A stretch of DNA of 64,000 nucleotides from Neurospora tetrasperma FGSC 2508 (lineage: Eukaryota > Ascomycota > Sordariomycetes > Sordariales > Sordariaceae). Within the stretch, counting starts at the first letter, position 1. Each line of letters starts with the position of its first letter. The translations under genes and the position numbers were made by a program. Shown here piece after piece: positions 11,226 to 23,561 of the stretch. The notes under the pieces were generated by a model. That model was not told where the DNA came from. It saw nothing but the letters and a program-made list of their open reading frames with translations, and did no database searches. The DNA lies in contig NW_009799101.1 in assembly GCF_000213175.1 (NCBI RefSeq), forward strand, positions 4,571,358 through 4,635,357, written 5' to 3'.

Positions 11226-12755
11226 GGGAAGTTAGAAGTACCTCCCTCTAGGTAGGTACTCTAGGTAGACAAACCCTCAAACGGACAGGACAGGACAGGA
11301 CAGAGCCTGCAGGATAGATAGAGACTAACTGACTGGGTTTGTAGTACCTATAGGTAGGTAGGTAGCCTATAGGTAAGTACTGGGATTAATTCATATAGGG
11401 TGGGTGAGACGGAATTGGACTTTTTAGGTAATTATAGGTTGGTTGATATTCGGAAGGGACATAAACAAGGAGCCAGGCCATACCTACCTAACTTGGATAA
11501 AAGGATACCTAAGTAGGTAATCATAATAGACAACTTACATAGGTAAGGTATCGTAGTAGGAGATCAATACCCCAAGACATCTACGAAGCATGCATGGACT
11601 GTATGTAGACTTCGTCTATTGCTCTTTTCCGTAGCTATCTCTTTCCGTTCTTGTGCTGAGTGGTCTGTCTACCTAGGTCTGTTTTTGATTCCATCTTTAG
11701 GTATTTTCCTCTCATCCTAACACGTCTTCACGTCTTCACGTCTTCACGGTCTAGGTACCTACCTATCTAGGCAACCATCTAGCAGGACTACGTACATACA
11801 AGAAAAGAGTGGAAGCGTGCAGCTTTTGATAAGCATGCATCAACCCATAAATACCTACGCGCGTAAGAAAAGGGGGGGATACAAGGGTCAAGGGTCAAGG
11901 AGACGGATGATGCCGACGAATACATTTTGATGTGCAAGTAAGAACTAGCCCCCTTCCGCCTTTCCCTTTGCCATCCATTATTACCTTATCCATCATCATT
12001 ATCACTCCTCATTCTCATTTTTATAACCTTCTGTCAATGTTAAAAAGTAGGTATTGTGTGCCAAAACCAACCAAGCAACTAAGTAATGCAACCGAGAAAT
12101 ATGGAATTCTAGGTATATAAACACTATCTGTGAGGAACTAACTAACCTATATCTAAAGGTAGAGGTAGAGGTAGAGGTATATAAACAGACGTAAAGTAGG
12201 TAGTAATGTACACACTTTTAGGGGGCGGACTTAACCCCCAACCAGACCTCTCATCCTCCAGACTGGATCTCCAGCGTTGGAGCCTGGCCGGATCCATCAT
12301 CCATTCCATCCATCATCCATTCATCTTCATCCAAAAAAGCAAACAATAGAAGATAGGTAACTAAATAACCAGGAATTTTTCTTTCGTTCATTCGTTCGTT
12401 CGTTCGCTTTTTTTTTCCCAACCGTCCTGGAGTAAGTAACCCATGAAAATAGAATCTGTGAAAAAAAAAAAAAAAAACCAACTACCTAGCAACATCTCCT
12501 TCTGGCGCCTCTTTACTTCTTCTCTTCAATCCCAGGTGCCGGCCGCATCCTTCCTTCGAACTCGAACTGCTGCACCATCTCCAGTCTTCCACGTTTTCTA
12601 CCTCAGGCTCTAGGGGGGTCTACCATCAGCCTCAGCCTCAAGTCACTTCATCCACCTTCCTTTACCAGGTAAGTAGGTAGGCAAGCTTCCAGACTTCAAC
12701 GGCGTCCCTGCACCAAAGTACAGAGGCCACAACCACCCCCCTAGAACCACACTCC

Positions 12756-15700
12756 CTACCACCGAATCTTGACCACCCACGAACACCGTCCATACGCCCT
12801 CTTGCACCAATCGCCCACCCAAAACGCCAGATTGAACAACTTCTGCGGCACCACCGCCGCCGCCTTGGCCCCCGTCTGGCCCAAATACTTTGCATACCCC
12901 TGCTTCCCGCTCTTGGGCTCGGGCAACTTTCTTGCCGCCCGACTCGCCTCCCTTTCTCTCCTTTCTTTATCCTCTTTTTGCTTCTGGCGCTTCAGCTCCC
13001 GCGCCTCGCGATGTCTGTTACCCGTGGTCGTGCTTGTTGTGGCAGTCGTGCTCGTCGTCGCGCTCGTCGTGCTGGTCGTCATGGTATTCGACCGATCGCG
13101 TCTCCCCGGCCGTTGGCGGCCGCGGACCGTCTCGGCTTCTGAGTCGGAATCGGAATCGTCGGAGAGGTCGCCGCTTTGCATTGCGAGCTCGAGCGGGTGC
13201 ACGGGGCGTTCCATGTCGGGCTTCTTGAGCGATTCGCGCGTGTAGTGCGGCGCTTTGGGCTCGACGAGGGTTTCGGTGGAGGAGCGCCGGGAGAGCGAAG
13301 GGGAAGGCGGTGCGCGGTTGTACGGGTTGACGTCGGGGTAGAGGTCTTCGACGTCGTCCGAGTTGGGATCGACAAGGGTCGCTTGGGAGGGGTTGATGCC
13401 GAGGCCGGGGAAGGGCTCGGTTTGGCGACGGTGGTGGGCGACGGCGCGGAAGGCGGCCGGGAAGAGGAAGTCGGCGGGGGAGGGGGCGACGGGTGTTCGT
13501 GGGGAGAGGGGAGAGAGTGGCATGCGTGGGGATACGGGGGAGAGGGGGAAGCGTTGGGAGAGTGGTGAGAGGGGGAAGCGTTGTGATAGTGGTGAGAGGG
13601 GCATGCGAGGGAGGTCGGGGAAGCGAGGGGTTGGTTGCATTTCGGGCGTCGGTTCATGTGGGCGTGGAGGAGGGGTCGGTGCCACCTCTGGCTCGGGTTC
13701 GGGCCGGGGCAGAATCGGTGAGATGGTCCCGGTTGGGCTGGGAGGCGTCGAGTTGGGTAGATCGACAAAAGATGCTGTGGGAAGGAAGAAGATCTCATCC
13801 GGTGCCGACGGCGGAGGGGTGTCGGGCAATGCCTGATGGTGCATAACCGGCGTCTTCGCCCTGCTGTAATCCTCATCGACAATCTCGCCCAAGCTCGGCT
13901 GCGTACTGAGAATCGAGTTCTCCCGGGGAATCGGCGGCAACGGCTTATCGTCCATCGCATCCTCCAACAACGTGTCCCCGGACCCTGCTCTCCGTAGCGG
14001 CTTCCTGATGATCATCTGCTCGCCTCGATCCCTACTCGCCGGCATGATGACCGACCGCCCATCGTCATCGCTATCGTCATCATAATCGTCATCATCCTCG
14101 CTCCCGTAATCATCACTATCCTCTTCAAAGTCGTCTCCCCCTTCTCCATTCGGCCTGCGGCTCTTTCTCCTCCTCCACCCCTTCGTCTTGTGCACGCCCT
14201 TGAGCACCCTGTGCGTCTTGCGCATGATCATGCCCAACTTCTTGCCCACCTCGTTCGTCGCGGGGCCCTTGGCGTACGGCTCCAACCACTCCAGCAGCGT
14301 TGCCTCCTCGTCCTTCGCTCGACCAGGACATTCCAACACGAGATTCTTCATGCCGGCACCGTGCAGCAGCACGCTCGGCACCTTGCTTCCCCTATCGGCC
14401 CCGTTCTTGACGAAAAAGTTGGTAATCCACAGCACCGCTCTCACCTTTTGATTCGGCAACAGCTCCGTCAAGTTCTTCTTCCTCAAAGCTGGGTGCACCA
14501 ACACCAAAATCGCCTGGCTCGTCAGCTCCCACGCGTTTCTGTGCGCCGACAGCTTGCCGCTTATCGAATAAGTAAACTCGCACATGGGGTTCGCGCCAAA
14601 CTCGAGCAGCGTCCGACACACGCGCGCATGCGGCTTGGTCCAGGGCACGATGCAAAAGTTGCTACTAGCAGCCGTGAGCTGCGCCCAAAGAAACAGCAGC
14701 CTGGTAGCCGTGTGCGCGACCTTGGGCGGGACATAGGTCTGCTTCCCACCCTTGATCTTGTCGATCTTGTTGATGAGCGTCTTGCGGGTGGATTTGCGCT
14801 TCATGGTCGCTTCGATTTCCTCTTCGGTTTCTTTGAGGCGGTGGAGACAAGTGCGGAGGTACGTCGGCAGGGAGTACATGACTGCCACCACCAGGAACCC
14901 GAGGTCGATCTCGCGGAGGAGGCGTTGGTTTTCTTCGTCCAGGGCGCTAGACGTTGGGTCGTTGTTGACGTAAAGCGAAGGGTAGCAGAACTGGTTGAAC
15001 TCGGCTTGGACGCGGGCCATGTCGACGTCTTTGGGGCCGGTCCAGAACCAGGACGCTTTTTGCGCCCAGTGGTGAAGGCGATGGATGTCGACCGAGGAGC
15101 TGTAAGGCGTGGTGGAGGAAAGGGCGGCGAACCAGTGCCGACTCATGGCCTGGTCGAGTCGGTCCAAGTAACCGTCAAAGACAGGCCGTTTCTTGTACTC
15201 GGCTATGCGGGCGTATTCGAGACAGGTGCGCATGCTGTCCCAGACAACGTCGCCATCGAAGAGCGTGGTGGTGGGCATGATTCTGGCCATGGTCAAGCAA
15301 GATCGGACGAGATAGGCTTGGGGGTTGAAGTCGGAACTGAGCGTGCCGTAGAGGAAGTCAATGGCGACCTGGGAATCGCGCAGAAAGTCGACGGCGGTGC
15401 GGTGGATAAAGTCGATGTAGGGTTTGTGAGTCTTGTCGTCCCTGCGTGTGTGCACTTCCAACAGCCCCAGACACCGACTGCTCACTCTCGCTTCAATGTC
15501 CCGCACTCTAACCTCTTCCAGGTCCCAGGTGAGGGACCCTTCCGGGATCAGCTTGACCTCGTCCCATACGCCTTCGGCCAACGACAGCTGGATCGCGAGA
15601 ATCGGGTGCTCCCGGATTTGCTGCTCAATATCGATGCTCGCCATGACGATCCGGAACAGCTTGGCCGCGTTCTTCTTGTAATCTGGCGGTATCTTCTTCA

Positions 15701-17679
15701 GCATGTGGCCATACAGCTTCTCGATATCGCTCGGCAGCTGATCCAGCCTCTTCCGCATCTCCTTCAGGGTATCATGATTCTGCAACCCTTTCTGCAGCGA
15801 CCGTATCACCAGCGCCACCCACAAGAACACGCCCTCGGAGCGCTTGACAATCTCGTTCACCAGCCTAAACCAGTCCTCTCCGCCCCTGTCGCGCAGCTGC
15901 TCGCCCAGCATCGCCTCGGTGTACCGTCGGATATCATCCTCTGTCAGGTCATGCAGCCTCAGACTCGGATAGGACCCAAAAGCCTTGGTGCACGCTTGCA
16001 TCGGCCTGCTCGAGACAAGGTACTTGACCCTGTCCCCCTTTGTGTTGCGGATCAAGTAGAGCAGCTCCTCCGGATCGCCCTGGAACTCATCAATTCCGTC
16101 GATAGCAATAAACAGGCGGAAGTTTCCGACATTCGTCGCCGTGGCGTGCAGCAACCGCTCGAACCATATCCTCAGCTCCGTGCCCGATGGTGTTTCCAGC
16201 TGGCCATTGCGGCTCTTGGCAGCCTCAAGACACATCTCGGGCATGATGGTGGGTATTAGATCTGGCCTGGCACAGAACACTTGATAGAGAAGCGACCGCA
16301 TAAGGCCCGAGATGAGCCGCTGGTCGTCTGCCCCCAAGTGCCAGGAGAAGAAGTTGGCGAAAATCAGGTCGTCGGATGGCCCCGCCCATCGTTGCAGATG
16401 GTGTCGCAAGCGGCGGTCGCTGATGATGTACTTCATCAGCGTCGACTTGCCGGAGCCGGCTTTGCCTCTGATCCAGTAGCACTTGTCCTTTTCATCTTTG
16501 CTTTCTAGAAACGCTGACAAATTTGACCAGGGCCTACAAATGTTGTCAAAGGTGCTGGGGTTGTTGGGGTTGGCGAATACCCAGGAAAAGGTGCTCTCGT
16601 AGGGCGTCTTGACAGACTCAAATCGGTCGGTGATTTGCCGGAAGTGGAGCATGTCCAGGACGGCTTTGTTGATGGTCCCAAAGTCTTTGCTGGGGACGTA
16701 TTCCATTTCTGCTCCTGCCGGTTGACCCATAAGCCCGGGATCGGAGTGAAGTCGCATTACGGTGTCGAATTTGCCATCTTGGAAGAAATCCGATCCCGAT
16801 CGCTGGCTGAAATGCCCGATTTGTTGGTACTGGTTGCCGCTGCCGTTCATAATACCCATGCCCATTCCCATGGCCTTTCCGTTTCCACTGGGATGGATGA
16901 ATCTCGTCTCACCACTTGCTAATGTGACCATGGCAGCTACAATCACCGGGCTCGGGCCACCACTCTGCTTCGCCTCGGCCGCCAATCTTGCATGCTGATC
17001 AAAGATTGGCGTGCTACTCCCCGACTTGATCCCGCTCTGGTTGAAGGCTACAATCTTGACGATGTTCTCCTTCAGGCAGTGAATGTCCTGTCGAAGCTGA
17101 ATGATCTCCTCTCGTTGCTGGGCAAGGTCGTATTGGTGTTGCATGCCGTAATGGTCCACTTTGGCGTTCACCATGGCGAGCACGTGGATGCCCAAGTCTC
17201 GCTTGAACCCGTCGAGCTTCTCCTTGAACCTGTCCAGCTCACTTTCCGTCCTGATGGAGTTGATGGCCTCCGCTAGGGTGTTCCACCTGGAGCGGTTCGG
17301 GTCACACTGTAATCGGTTCAGGAAGTCTTCGGCTATGTCAGTGGCCTCGTCGAGGAGAAAATTGATGGCCTGTTCACGTGTCAGTAAAGAGGAGGTGTCA
17401 GCTCATATGAGAAATGAAGGGGGCACTGACTTCTTCATGCTGTATTAGGATATTATCTGTTTCCGATGGGTTGTATAGCCTTGGCGTGGATTTCAAGATG
17501 CGATTTACATTGGTGAGATCATTGAGTGCCGCTTCTAACGATTTGGGAAGGGCACGAGCATTGTTGCCATACAGGCTGCCGTTGCGAAGCCTCTTGTACT
17601 CCCCGTACACGGTCGATCCAAAGTCAACGAACTGAAGGACGGCCGATGCCAGGCCTAGGGCGGTGAAAGGGTCCATCAT
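12756..17679 (-). CDS. NLR-like STAND protein with NACHT NTPase domain
   Basis: Two exons, 17679-17431 and 17369-12756, join in phase 0 across a 61-nt intron and give about 1620 residues. Residues 1-90 (MMDPFTALGLASAVLQFVDF) match the helical N-terminal domain common on fungal NACHT proteins, thought to be a HeLo/SesA-like signalling module. The Walker A GKAGSGKST lies near 385-393 and Walker B LFIAIDGIDEF near 502-512, so it should bind and hydrolyse a nucleotide. A helical region after the NACHT carries SSRCLGLLEV and IDFIHRTAVDFL, the pattern of the fungal DUF7791-type segment. No WD40, ankyrin or TPR array follows. Instead, from about 1140 on, there is an acidic/basic disordered tail, Pro-Leu-Ser repeats and a basic C-terminus with a short hydrophobic, Trp-rich end. 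Relatives act in heterokaryon incompatibility and programmed cell death. The family is firm; the biological role is inferred. Confidence 0.88.
13500..13615 (-). repeat. in-frame PLSPLS repeat inside the NACHT gene tail
   Basis: Tandem 24-30 bp units in the coding DNA encode repeated PLSPLSQRF/PLSPLSPR peptides (protein residues about 1334-1372). Copies differ at third positions and by one or two residues, so they are diverged duplications inside the disordered tail. Serine-proline pairs like these are typical targets of proline-directed kinases. Confidence 0.75.
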
Positions 17680-18193
17680 GTTGTTGAAGATAGCTGAAGA
17701 GAGGGCAACGAAGGCGAGTGAGATTGAATAAGGTGAAGTCGAAGAAGTGAGACCGAGGTGAGCTTATCGTCAACTCAAGACTCAAAAGCGGGGTCGTCAC
17801 TCGTCAATCGGTCGGTCGGTCAGTCGTATGGAAAGTGTGACAGGCCAGCCAGGAAAAGAAATTATGAGGGTATCATGAAAAATACATCAGCAGTAGCAGC
17901 AGCAGTAGTAGTGGCACTACCTAGGAAGAGAGGTCAACAGCGGACGACGCCGAGGACGATGATGAGATGAGGTTGAAATGGGAGTGTGGTGAGCCGCCTC
18001 ATCTGGTGGAGCCATCCATCCGCCGTAGTGGTGTAGGGGGCCAGGCACAAGCTGACGAAGCGCTACGTAGATATGAACTGGATCGGATCGGTATTGTTCG
18101 TGTATGGCTCAATGTCGTCCTGAGTCGTGGTTGTGGACTGATTTCTTGTGTAGGTATTGATGAAACTGAAAAAAGGTACAATACCAGGGGCGC

Positions 18194-18232
18194 GCAGGCA
18201 CGCAGGCAGGCAGGCAGGCAGGCAGGCAGGCA
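18194..18232. repeat. (GCAG)n microsatellite
   Basis: About nine tandem GCAG units, upstream of the NACHT gene. Confidence 0.9.
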
Positions 18233-19199
18233 AGAGAGGGGAGACCAGGCAAAAGGAGACCAGACTGCTTGAGAGAAGAAGGCTGGAATGGTCTTTCTAA
18301 AGATCCGATGGCCGAAAACCCGCCCACGTCCACTCTCCAGTCTCACTCAGGCACCTCTCGCAGCAGCGCTTCTCGTTCCTTGCCCGCCTTCTGACCTCTC
18401 AGCTCTTGACCCGGCCGGCCAAAGCTGTGCCCAGCTGCCCAACACGTGTATCCAGCGTGTTATCGGGGCGTGTGATTGGTGGCTGGCCGGCGACGGCGGA
18501 CTAATCGATGCGCCTTCTGCAGCGACTGCAGCGTCCACATGCGCGATATCAGGTAAAACTAGTAAAGACGCGGCGTTTATGCGCCTCTGGCACTGGCGCC
18601 GGAGGCTAGCACCGCGAAATGGTGGAGCCCCACAGAATCGTATAAGAATCTTCAATCCATCCCTCACTTTCTTGACCCCTCTCCTTGGCCGCCTGCCTGG
18701 TCGCGCGACGAGGGGGCCTGCAGCACCCATCATCCTTTTTTACTGGACAATCCATTTTTACTGGAAGACGAACGAGCGAACGAACAAACGGACGAACAAG
18801 GTCACTGCTGCTGAGGGAGACTGAAGAAGGCCCGAGAAAAGGGCTGGCCAGTCCAGATGGGAGAGAGAAAGATGGTCAGGGCTGTTGTCGTCGTCAAGAT
18901 CCAACGGGAAAATGCGCGCCACAATCTTCACAGTTTTTGTCGCTCCGGGTGAGGCGCTGAAAGAAAGAAGGTGGTGGTGGTGGTGTGGCTGCGATGGACG
19001 GATGAATGAATGAATGGCTAAACTCCTGGTCGCTGGCCGTTGGAGCCACGAAAGGACGGACCTTTGGCCAATTGTCCACCACACACCTACGTCTGACACC
19101 GTAAGTTTGCATGCATCGGCACCATCGTGAAACAAGTACAACAAAATGGGCCCTTTCCTTTTGGGCGTCTGGATTGCGCATTCAGGGGGCTTCTAGACC

Positions 19200-21750
19200 C
19201 ATGGAGATGATGCTATTTTGGACGGGCAGGACGGCGGTCAGTTTGATCCTCTGCAACATCAGCGCGGCGATATCATGAAGTCGACGAATCCCCAGAAGTA
19301 GGGACTTGATGTATGTGCCATGGTCGGTCATTCAACAAGTCGCCTCTTGGCCTGCTAGTCGATATCCTTCGTCTTTGCAATGATTTGACCCAGGTTAGCG
19401 AATCTTTTGAGCTTGAGCCTTCCAGTTGGTGGTACAAGTCGTCGATGTTGCCACCGCCAGATACCTTTTCAACTGCCGCCCTGTTGGTTCAAAAAGCCAA
19501 TGGGTACCTATCCTCGGCCTCACCTTTTCTTTTCCTCTTGGAAACCTTGATATCTCATGCGCTGAAGCCTTCCTGCTACTGGCATCGTTATCGGCTCTAT
19601 CACCTGTACGTTGCATTGTACAATGACGCTGCTCATTGCGCTACTTTGATTGCCTAGCGGGAGACAAGGCTTCACAGAAGGTTAAATGGAGGATTTCCGT
19701 GTCTTGACGCCGAGGCTCAGCGCTGGATTGGTATTACGCCCACGGTTAAAGGAAAGCCATGGGGCCTTGGTTGATTCGCATCGTCCATCTGCCAGTCACA
19801 GACGGGCAGTCCATGTTGAGGCTGCATGGAAGATCAATCGATGCCAATAAAAGGTCTTCTGAAGACGATATCCACGAGTCCATACTGGCCAAAGCTGGGT
19901 CAGCCAGTCGGATGCGGCATGCGAAGACGGCACGTAGGTATGATTCCTGATGGCGAGGTTGGTGATGTACAGTACAGCTAGCACCACGGTCGCCGACTGG
20001 ACACTGAGAAAGTCCATTTTCGATAGTCAGATGTGGTCAGCCATTGAGGATGATTTGCGAGATCATGGATGGAAGCTCCGTTGCATCGTAAGCAGACGGA
20101 ATGTTGTGTAACACAGTCTTGAGGTTCATGTCCAATTAGTTGGCCTCTTTGCTTTTTGCCGTGTTTCCATACCTACGTTGTCAATGGCAATGGAACATTA
20201 TAGTGTTGCCGAACGAGGTCAGCCTTACGCTGCGAAAAGGTTAGGGCACTTTGAGCTGGCGACTTGTAGTAGGCAGAGAACCTCGGTTCCCATCAGCAGC
20301 ATCTGAAATATCGACAGGTCTTGAAAAGCCTTCGACGTCCACAACGCTCTTCATGATGGCGAGATTCCAGGACGAGGGAGGTGACAGCTTCCAAGGCCCC
20401 TGGTGCATGAAATGACAAAAGGTTGAAATAAACTTTTGCTATGGTGCCATATGTAGAAGGAACAATGCAAGGCATCATGGATCGGACAGAAAGTTCCTTG
20501 GAACCTTGTGCAGCGGCGGTCATCAGGCGAGTTCCGATTGATGGTCGCAGAGTGGTATTGTTCAGGTTCAGGAGTGCCGAGATAGCCACCGTAACCACGG
20601 ATTCAGACGTGAAGGTTGTGTTGCATTCTGGAAGTCAAGGTACCGGTCCGGAGTAAGACGATTGGGCGCCGATAACCACTTGATGGGGCCATGCCTCCAG
20701 TCGCCGACGTGGTAAAGTCTACGCTGTGGTCAGATGTTTATCAGTGAAATGTTTCGTCACAAGAAGATGATGGGAAGTGATGGTGGTCAAGGTATCTTGT
20801 CCCATAACGTGTGCCATATCCAAGACAAGCGTGGTGTGTAGCTGATATAAAATGATGTCTTTGGTGTAGCTCGACGTGCGTGTATCGAGACATTGCGACG
20901 AGAAAACACAGCAACCATAATTGTTTGCATCACGGAGGGAAAGATTTAGAGTACATTGATACAAGGTCTGAACTTACAGTGCTTATCAGGCATGGCTAGA
21001 TATGATCCCTGGAGCTCCGTCAGCCTGTGTCGACATCCACAAGCTGACATAAACTCAGGCCTTTGAAATTCCCTCCAATGTCTGGAAAGCTTCCATGATG
21101 ATGAAAACGGAAGCCAGACTTGGTCACCCCACAAAATTCCCCAGAAAAATGACCTTGTCGTGGGTCAACATGCTGGGAAGAGGGAGAAGATGCTATTCCG
21201 AGAACACCGAGATCGAGATTGAAGCCAGAATGGGAATGTCCAAGTCGCTGACCACGGCCCGGACTGTCTCACGATGTTTATCGGGTGGATATCACGACAT
21301 GGCGCCTGGATGTTGACATGCACGGGGGAGACGGGAAGAACTGGGTAGCGTCCATTTAAGTTGGGTTAAATGGAGACGACACTCCACATCGAGATGCCGT
21401 CAACAGTGCGATGGGGATTGTGTGGTCCTTGGGGACTGTGGCCGCAGTGACGTTGATGTCCGTCTTCGGAGTCCTTCCTGTCGACGACATGAAGCCGCTC
21501 CAAGGTCAAGCTGAGGCTCGTCAAGTGATTCAAGACGACGACGGGAGGCATACACTACTGTGGTCAGGTTGCCAGAGGAAAAGAGAAAGTGGATAAAATT
21601 CAAAGTCGCCATATTAGAAATCCATGCCCTTGGTGGCGAAACAATGGAAGGTTTATTTTGTTTTAATAATCGTGAGACATGTGTCGTGGTGTTGATGCTG
21701 AATTTCCAATTGGGGACCTGGTTATGGCACGTGACTGGAGTCGGCATCAT
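19200..21750 (-). pseudogene. degenerate coding-like region, possible relic of a membrane protein gene
   Basis: The minus strand holds several protein-like stretches separated by stops or frame changes. One spans about 20598-20293 (101 codons). Another, 20017-19796, has an N-terminal hydrophobic run (ATVVLAVLYITNLAI). Shorter ones include VVSDLDIPILASISISVF near 21260-21210 and ANLGQIIAKTKDI near 19400. Some junctions look like introns, for example a GTAGGT donor near 20180, but others lack a usable donor, and TAG/TGA stops interrupt otherwise good frames. I could not assemble a full gene. It may be a decayed gene, perhaps hit by repeat-induced point mutation, a multi-exon gene I failed to splice, or chance. 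No family is assigned. Confidence 0.2.
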
Positions 21751-22812
21751 TCCATAGAGCTACGAGTCTTGGCTGTTAGACACTTGCTGCACTGCTTGGC
21801 GCAGTGGATAACAGCCAGTACATCCCCGCATTTTACAGTGGGCCCGGTGATGTCGCAATTCTGGCGACAAAGCAACAAAGCGAAAAAACGAGGATGGGTG
21901 ACTCCACTCTGTACCTGGGAGCTTCCCGCGCCCCACCCCAGTTGATTTCGCCATTTTGCCCTTCTCTTTGCAAGAGCGACGGCCAATCTTGTCTCTTTCC
22001 GTCTGCAACATTTCACAGTCACACACAGAGAAGGAGCAACTGAAGTCAAGACACATCCGATTTCAGGCGGTGTGAAGCAAGAGGTTCAACACCCCGTTGC
22101 GATACTTCACTAGTTACTGAGACTTTGCCTTTTTGGAAGGAGTGTACATCTAAGTATCTAAGGTAGTATTCCTCATCCATATCCCAACCCATCACCGACA
22201 GCCGTTCCAGAGCTGTCACTTACCTTACCTGGTATCCGGTTACGCTACTGTACTAGGTAAAGAGGGAGCACGGGCACTCGTACCCGACACCTACCTACAG
22301 TAGCTTCAAAGAGCAGAGCAGTTTTACATACTAGGTAGCTGCCCAGACTGAAAGAGACAGCGAGGCACCGAAAGCCGGAGAGATTGGAAATTTGAGACAA
22401 CAGAAGTGGAACAACGAAGTCAACCTTGAAATAGGTCATCATCATCACAGTACGTAAACCACCAAAAAGGACCCTTTAAACACTTTGACTCGGATGGCGA
22501 CCAAGGTGCTGTGCATTGCGTGAGGTGCCACCTTGTCCCGTCCACATCCTCGCTGCTCCCAGGTCATCATCCTCCATTCGACAGACATTCCTCCTTAACG
22601 TGATAGCCCTCCAAACTGCAGCTATACTGCGCTACACCAGATAAGAGTGCACTAACACTTACACTGCACCAATAACAACAGGTCCAACAACCCGCGTGCC
22701 CACCTCCAGGGAATCAATCCTTCAACGGTCCCTCTTTCATCTCAGCTCTTCCTGATCGCCTCCTCCCCGGGGCTCCATCTCCAATCCTCCGCCAACAACA
22801 TTCAGATCCCAT

Positions 22813-22818
22813 CACGTG
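22813..22818. promoter_or_regulatory. CACGTG palindrome upstream of scon-2
   Basis: A CACGTG core flanked by CAT and TCCAT lies about 750 bases before the SCON-2 start. It could bind a bHLH or bZIP factor. It is not a match to the CYS3 consensus ATGRYRYCAT, and I found no clear CYS3 site by eye, although scon-2 is known to be under CYS3 control in Neurospora. Similar CACGTG motifs occur elsewhere in the window, so specificity is doubtful. Confidence 0.2.
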
Positions 22819-23218
22819 TCCATCCAGAAACATCAAGATCGCCAGTTGGGCTGCCCGGCATCACATCGCTGCTGTTTGTTGTCTGCGGGACCCTGCCTTC
22901 TGCTCCTCCTCCAGCTTCATCTAGACCTGCCCAACGGTGGAGCGAGTCTGGATTCCGCATTAACGAGATTGGACCTCCGAGACGGTAGACCGCCGCCCAA
23001 ACATCGACCACCATCCATCCATACACCTCACATCAACCAGATCACGCAAGACCACATACCTACCCTTTCCCGCCCCAGCCTGACCGACCGGAGTACCTAC
23101 AGTACATACCTTGGACTGGACAGGACTGGACAGGCAGGACAGCACAGGACAGCACTGCGATACAGCAGCAGTCTGCCTCCCCTGGTCAGCACGCCATCCA
23201 TCGCCCTCTAGCCGACCA

Positions 23219-23281
23219 ATGCTTGGTGTTGCCTCTGCCGCCATTCAACAACAGAACCACGCAACCGCAAACGCACTCTAA
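23219..23281 (+). promoter_or_regulatory. upstream ORF in the scon-2 leader
   Basis: A 20-codon ATG-initiated ORF (MLGVASAAIQQQNHATANAL, stop TAA) precedes both candidate SCON-2 start codons. If the transcript begins upstream of it, it would be translated first. Only the ORF itself is seen; its use is inferred. Confidence 0.35.
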
Positions 23282-23561
23282 TTTCCCCCCAGAACGCATA
23301 ATCGCAGCGTCATTCTGGGCCCGGCGGTCCTCGACTCCCCTTCTCCCAATGGATTCCTACCACCTCGCCCCGTCTCGTCCGACTGCGAGCTTCGGACATG
23401 ATAATGACGCCCCGCTCCAACATGGGCCTCTAGTGAACTCGTACTCTCATCACCATAACAACCACTCGCGCGACACCGACTCCGATCCCACCGACCAAAA
23501 CTGCGACCGCAAACGACCAGAGCAACAGGCAAGGTTGCGCTCCCGCAACAGCGTCACCAAC

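Larger units (their letters stand above)
9548..12755. other. 3.2 kb repeat-dense intergenic region
   Basis: No coding sequence is supported. The two flanking genes converge here, so the ends are presumably 3' UTRs. The stretch contains CTTG, CA, GGAA, TAGG and GGAT microsatellites, many TACCTAGGTA-type palindromes, three copies of CGTCTTCA near 11726-11748 and A/T homopolymers near 12409 and 12461. Small ORFs in it are low complexity. Confidence 0.7.
17680..22812. other. region between the divergently transcribed NACHT and scon-2 genes
   Basis: The first 1.5 kb is the NACHT gene's upstream side, with a GCAG microsatellite at 18194-18232 and a GGT run near 18971. The middle, about 19200-21750, has coding-like but broken minus-strand sequence, listed separately. 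The last kilobase is the scon-2 upstream region, with TAGGTA tracts at 22150-22340. A 178-codon plus-strand frame at 18288-18824 has no recognisable domain and was not called. Confidence 0.5.

Noticed and set aside
14190-16259. 689-codon plus-strand open frame opposite the NACHT gene
   Set aside because: It mirrors the strongly GC-biased codons of the real minus-strand gene. Its peptide has no motif, while the opposite strand has Walker A and B and a known N-terminal domain.
18288-18824. 178-codon plus-strand frame upstream of the NACHT gene
   Set aside because: It is Pro/Ala/Arg-rich without motif, overlaps the expected promoter region and has no splice or context support.
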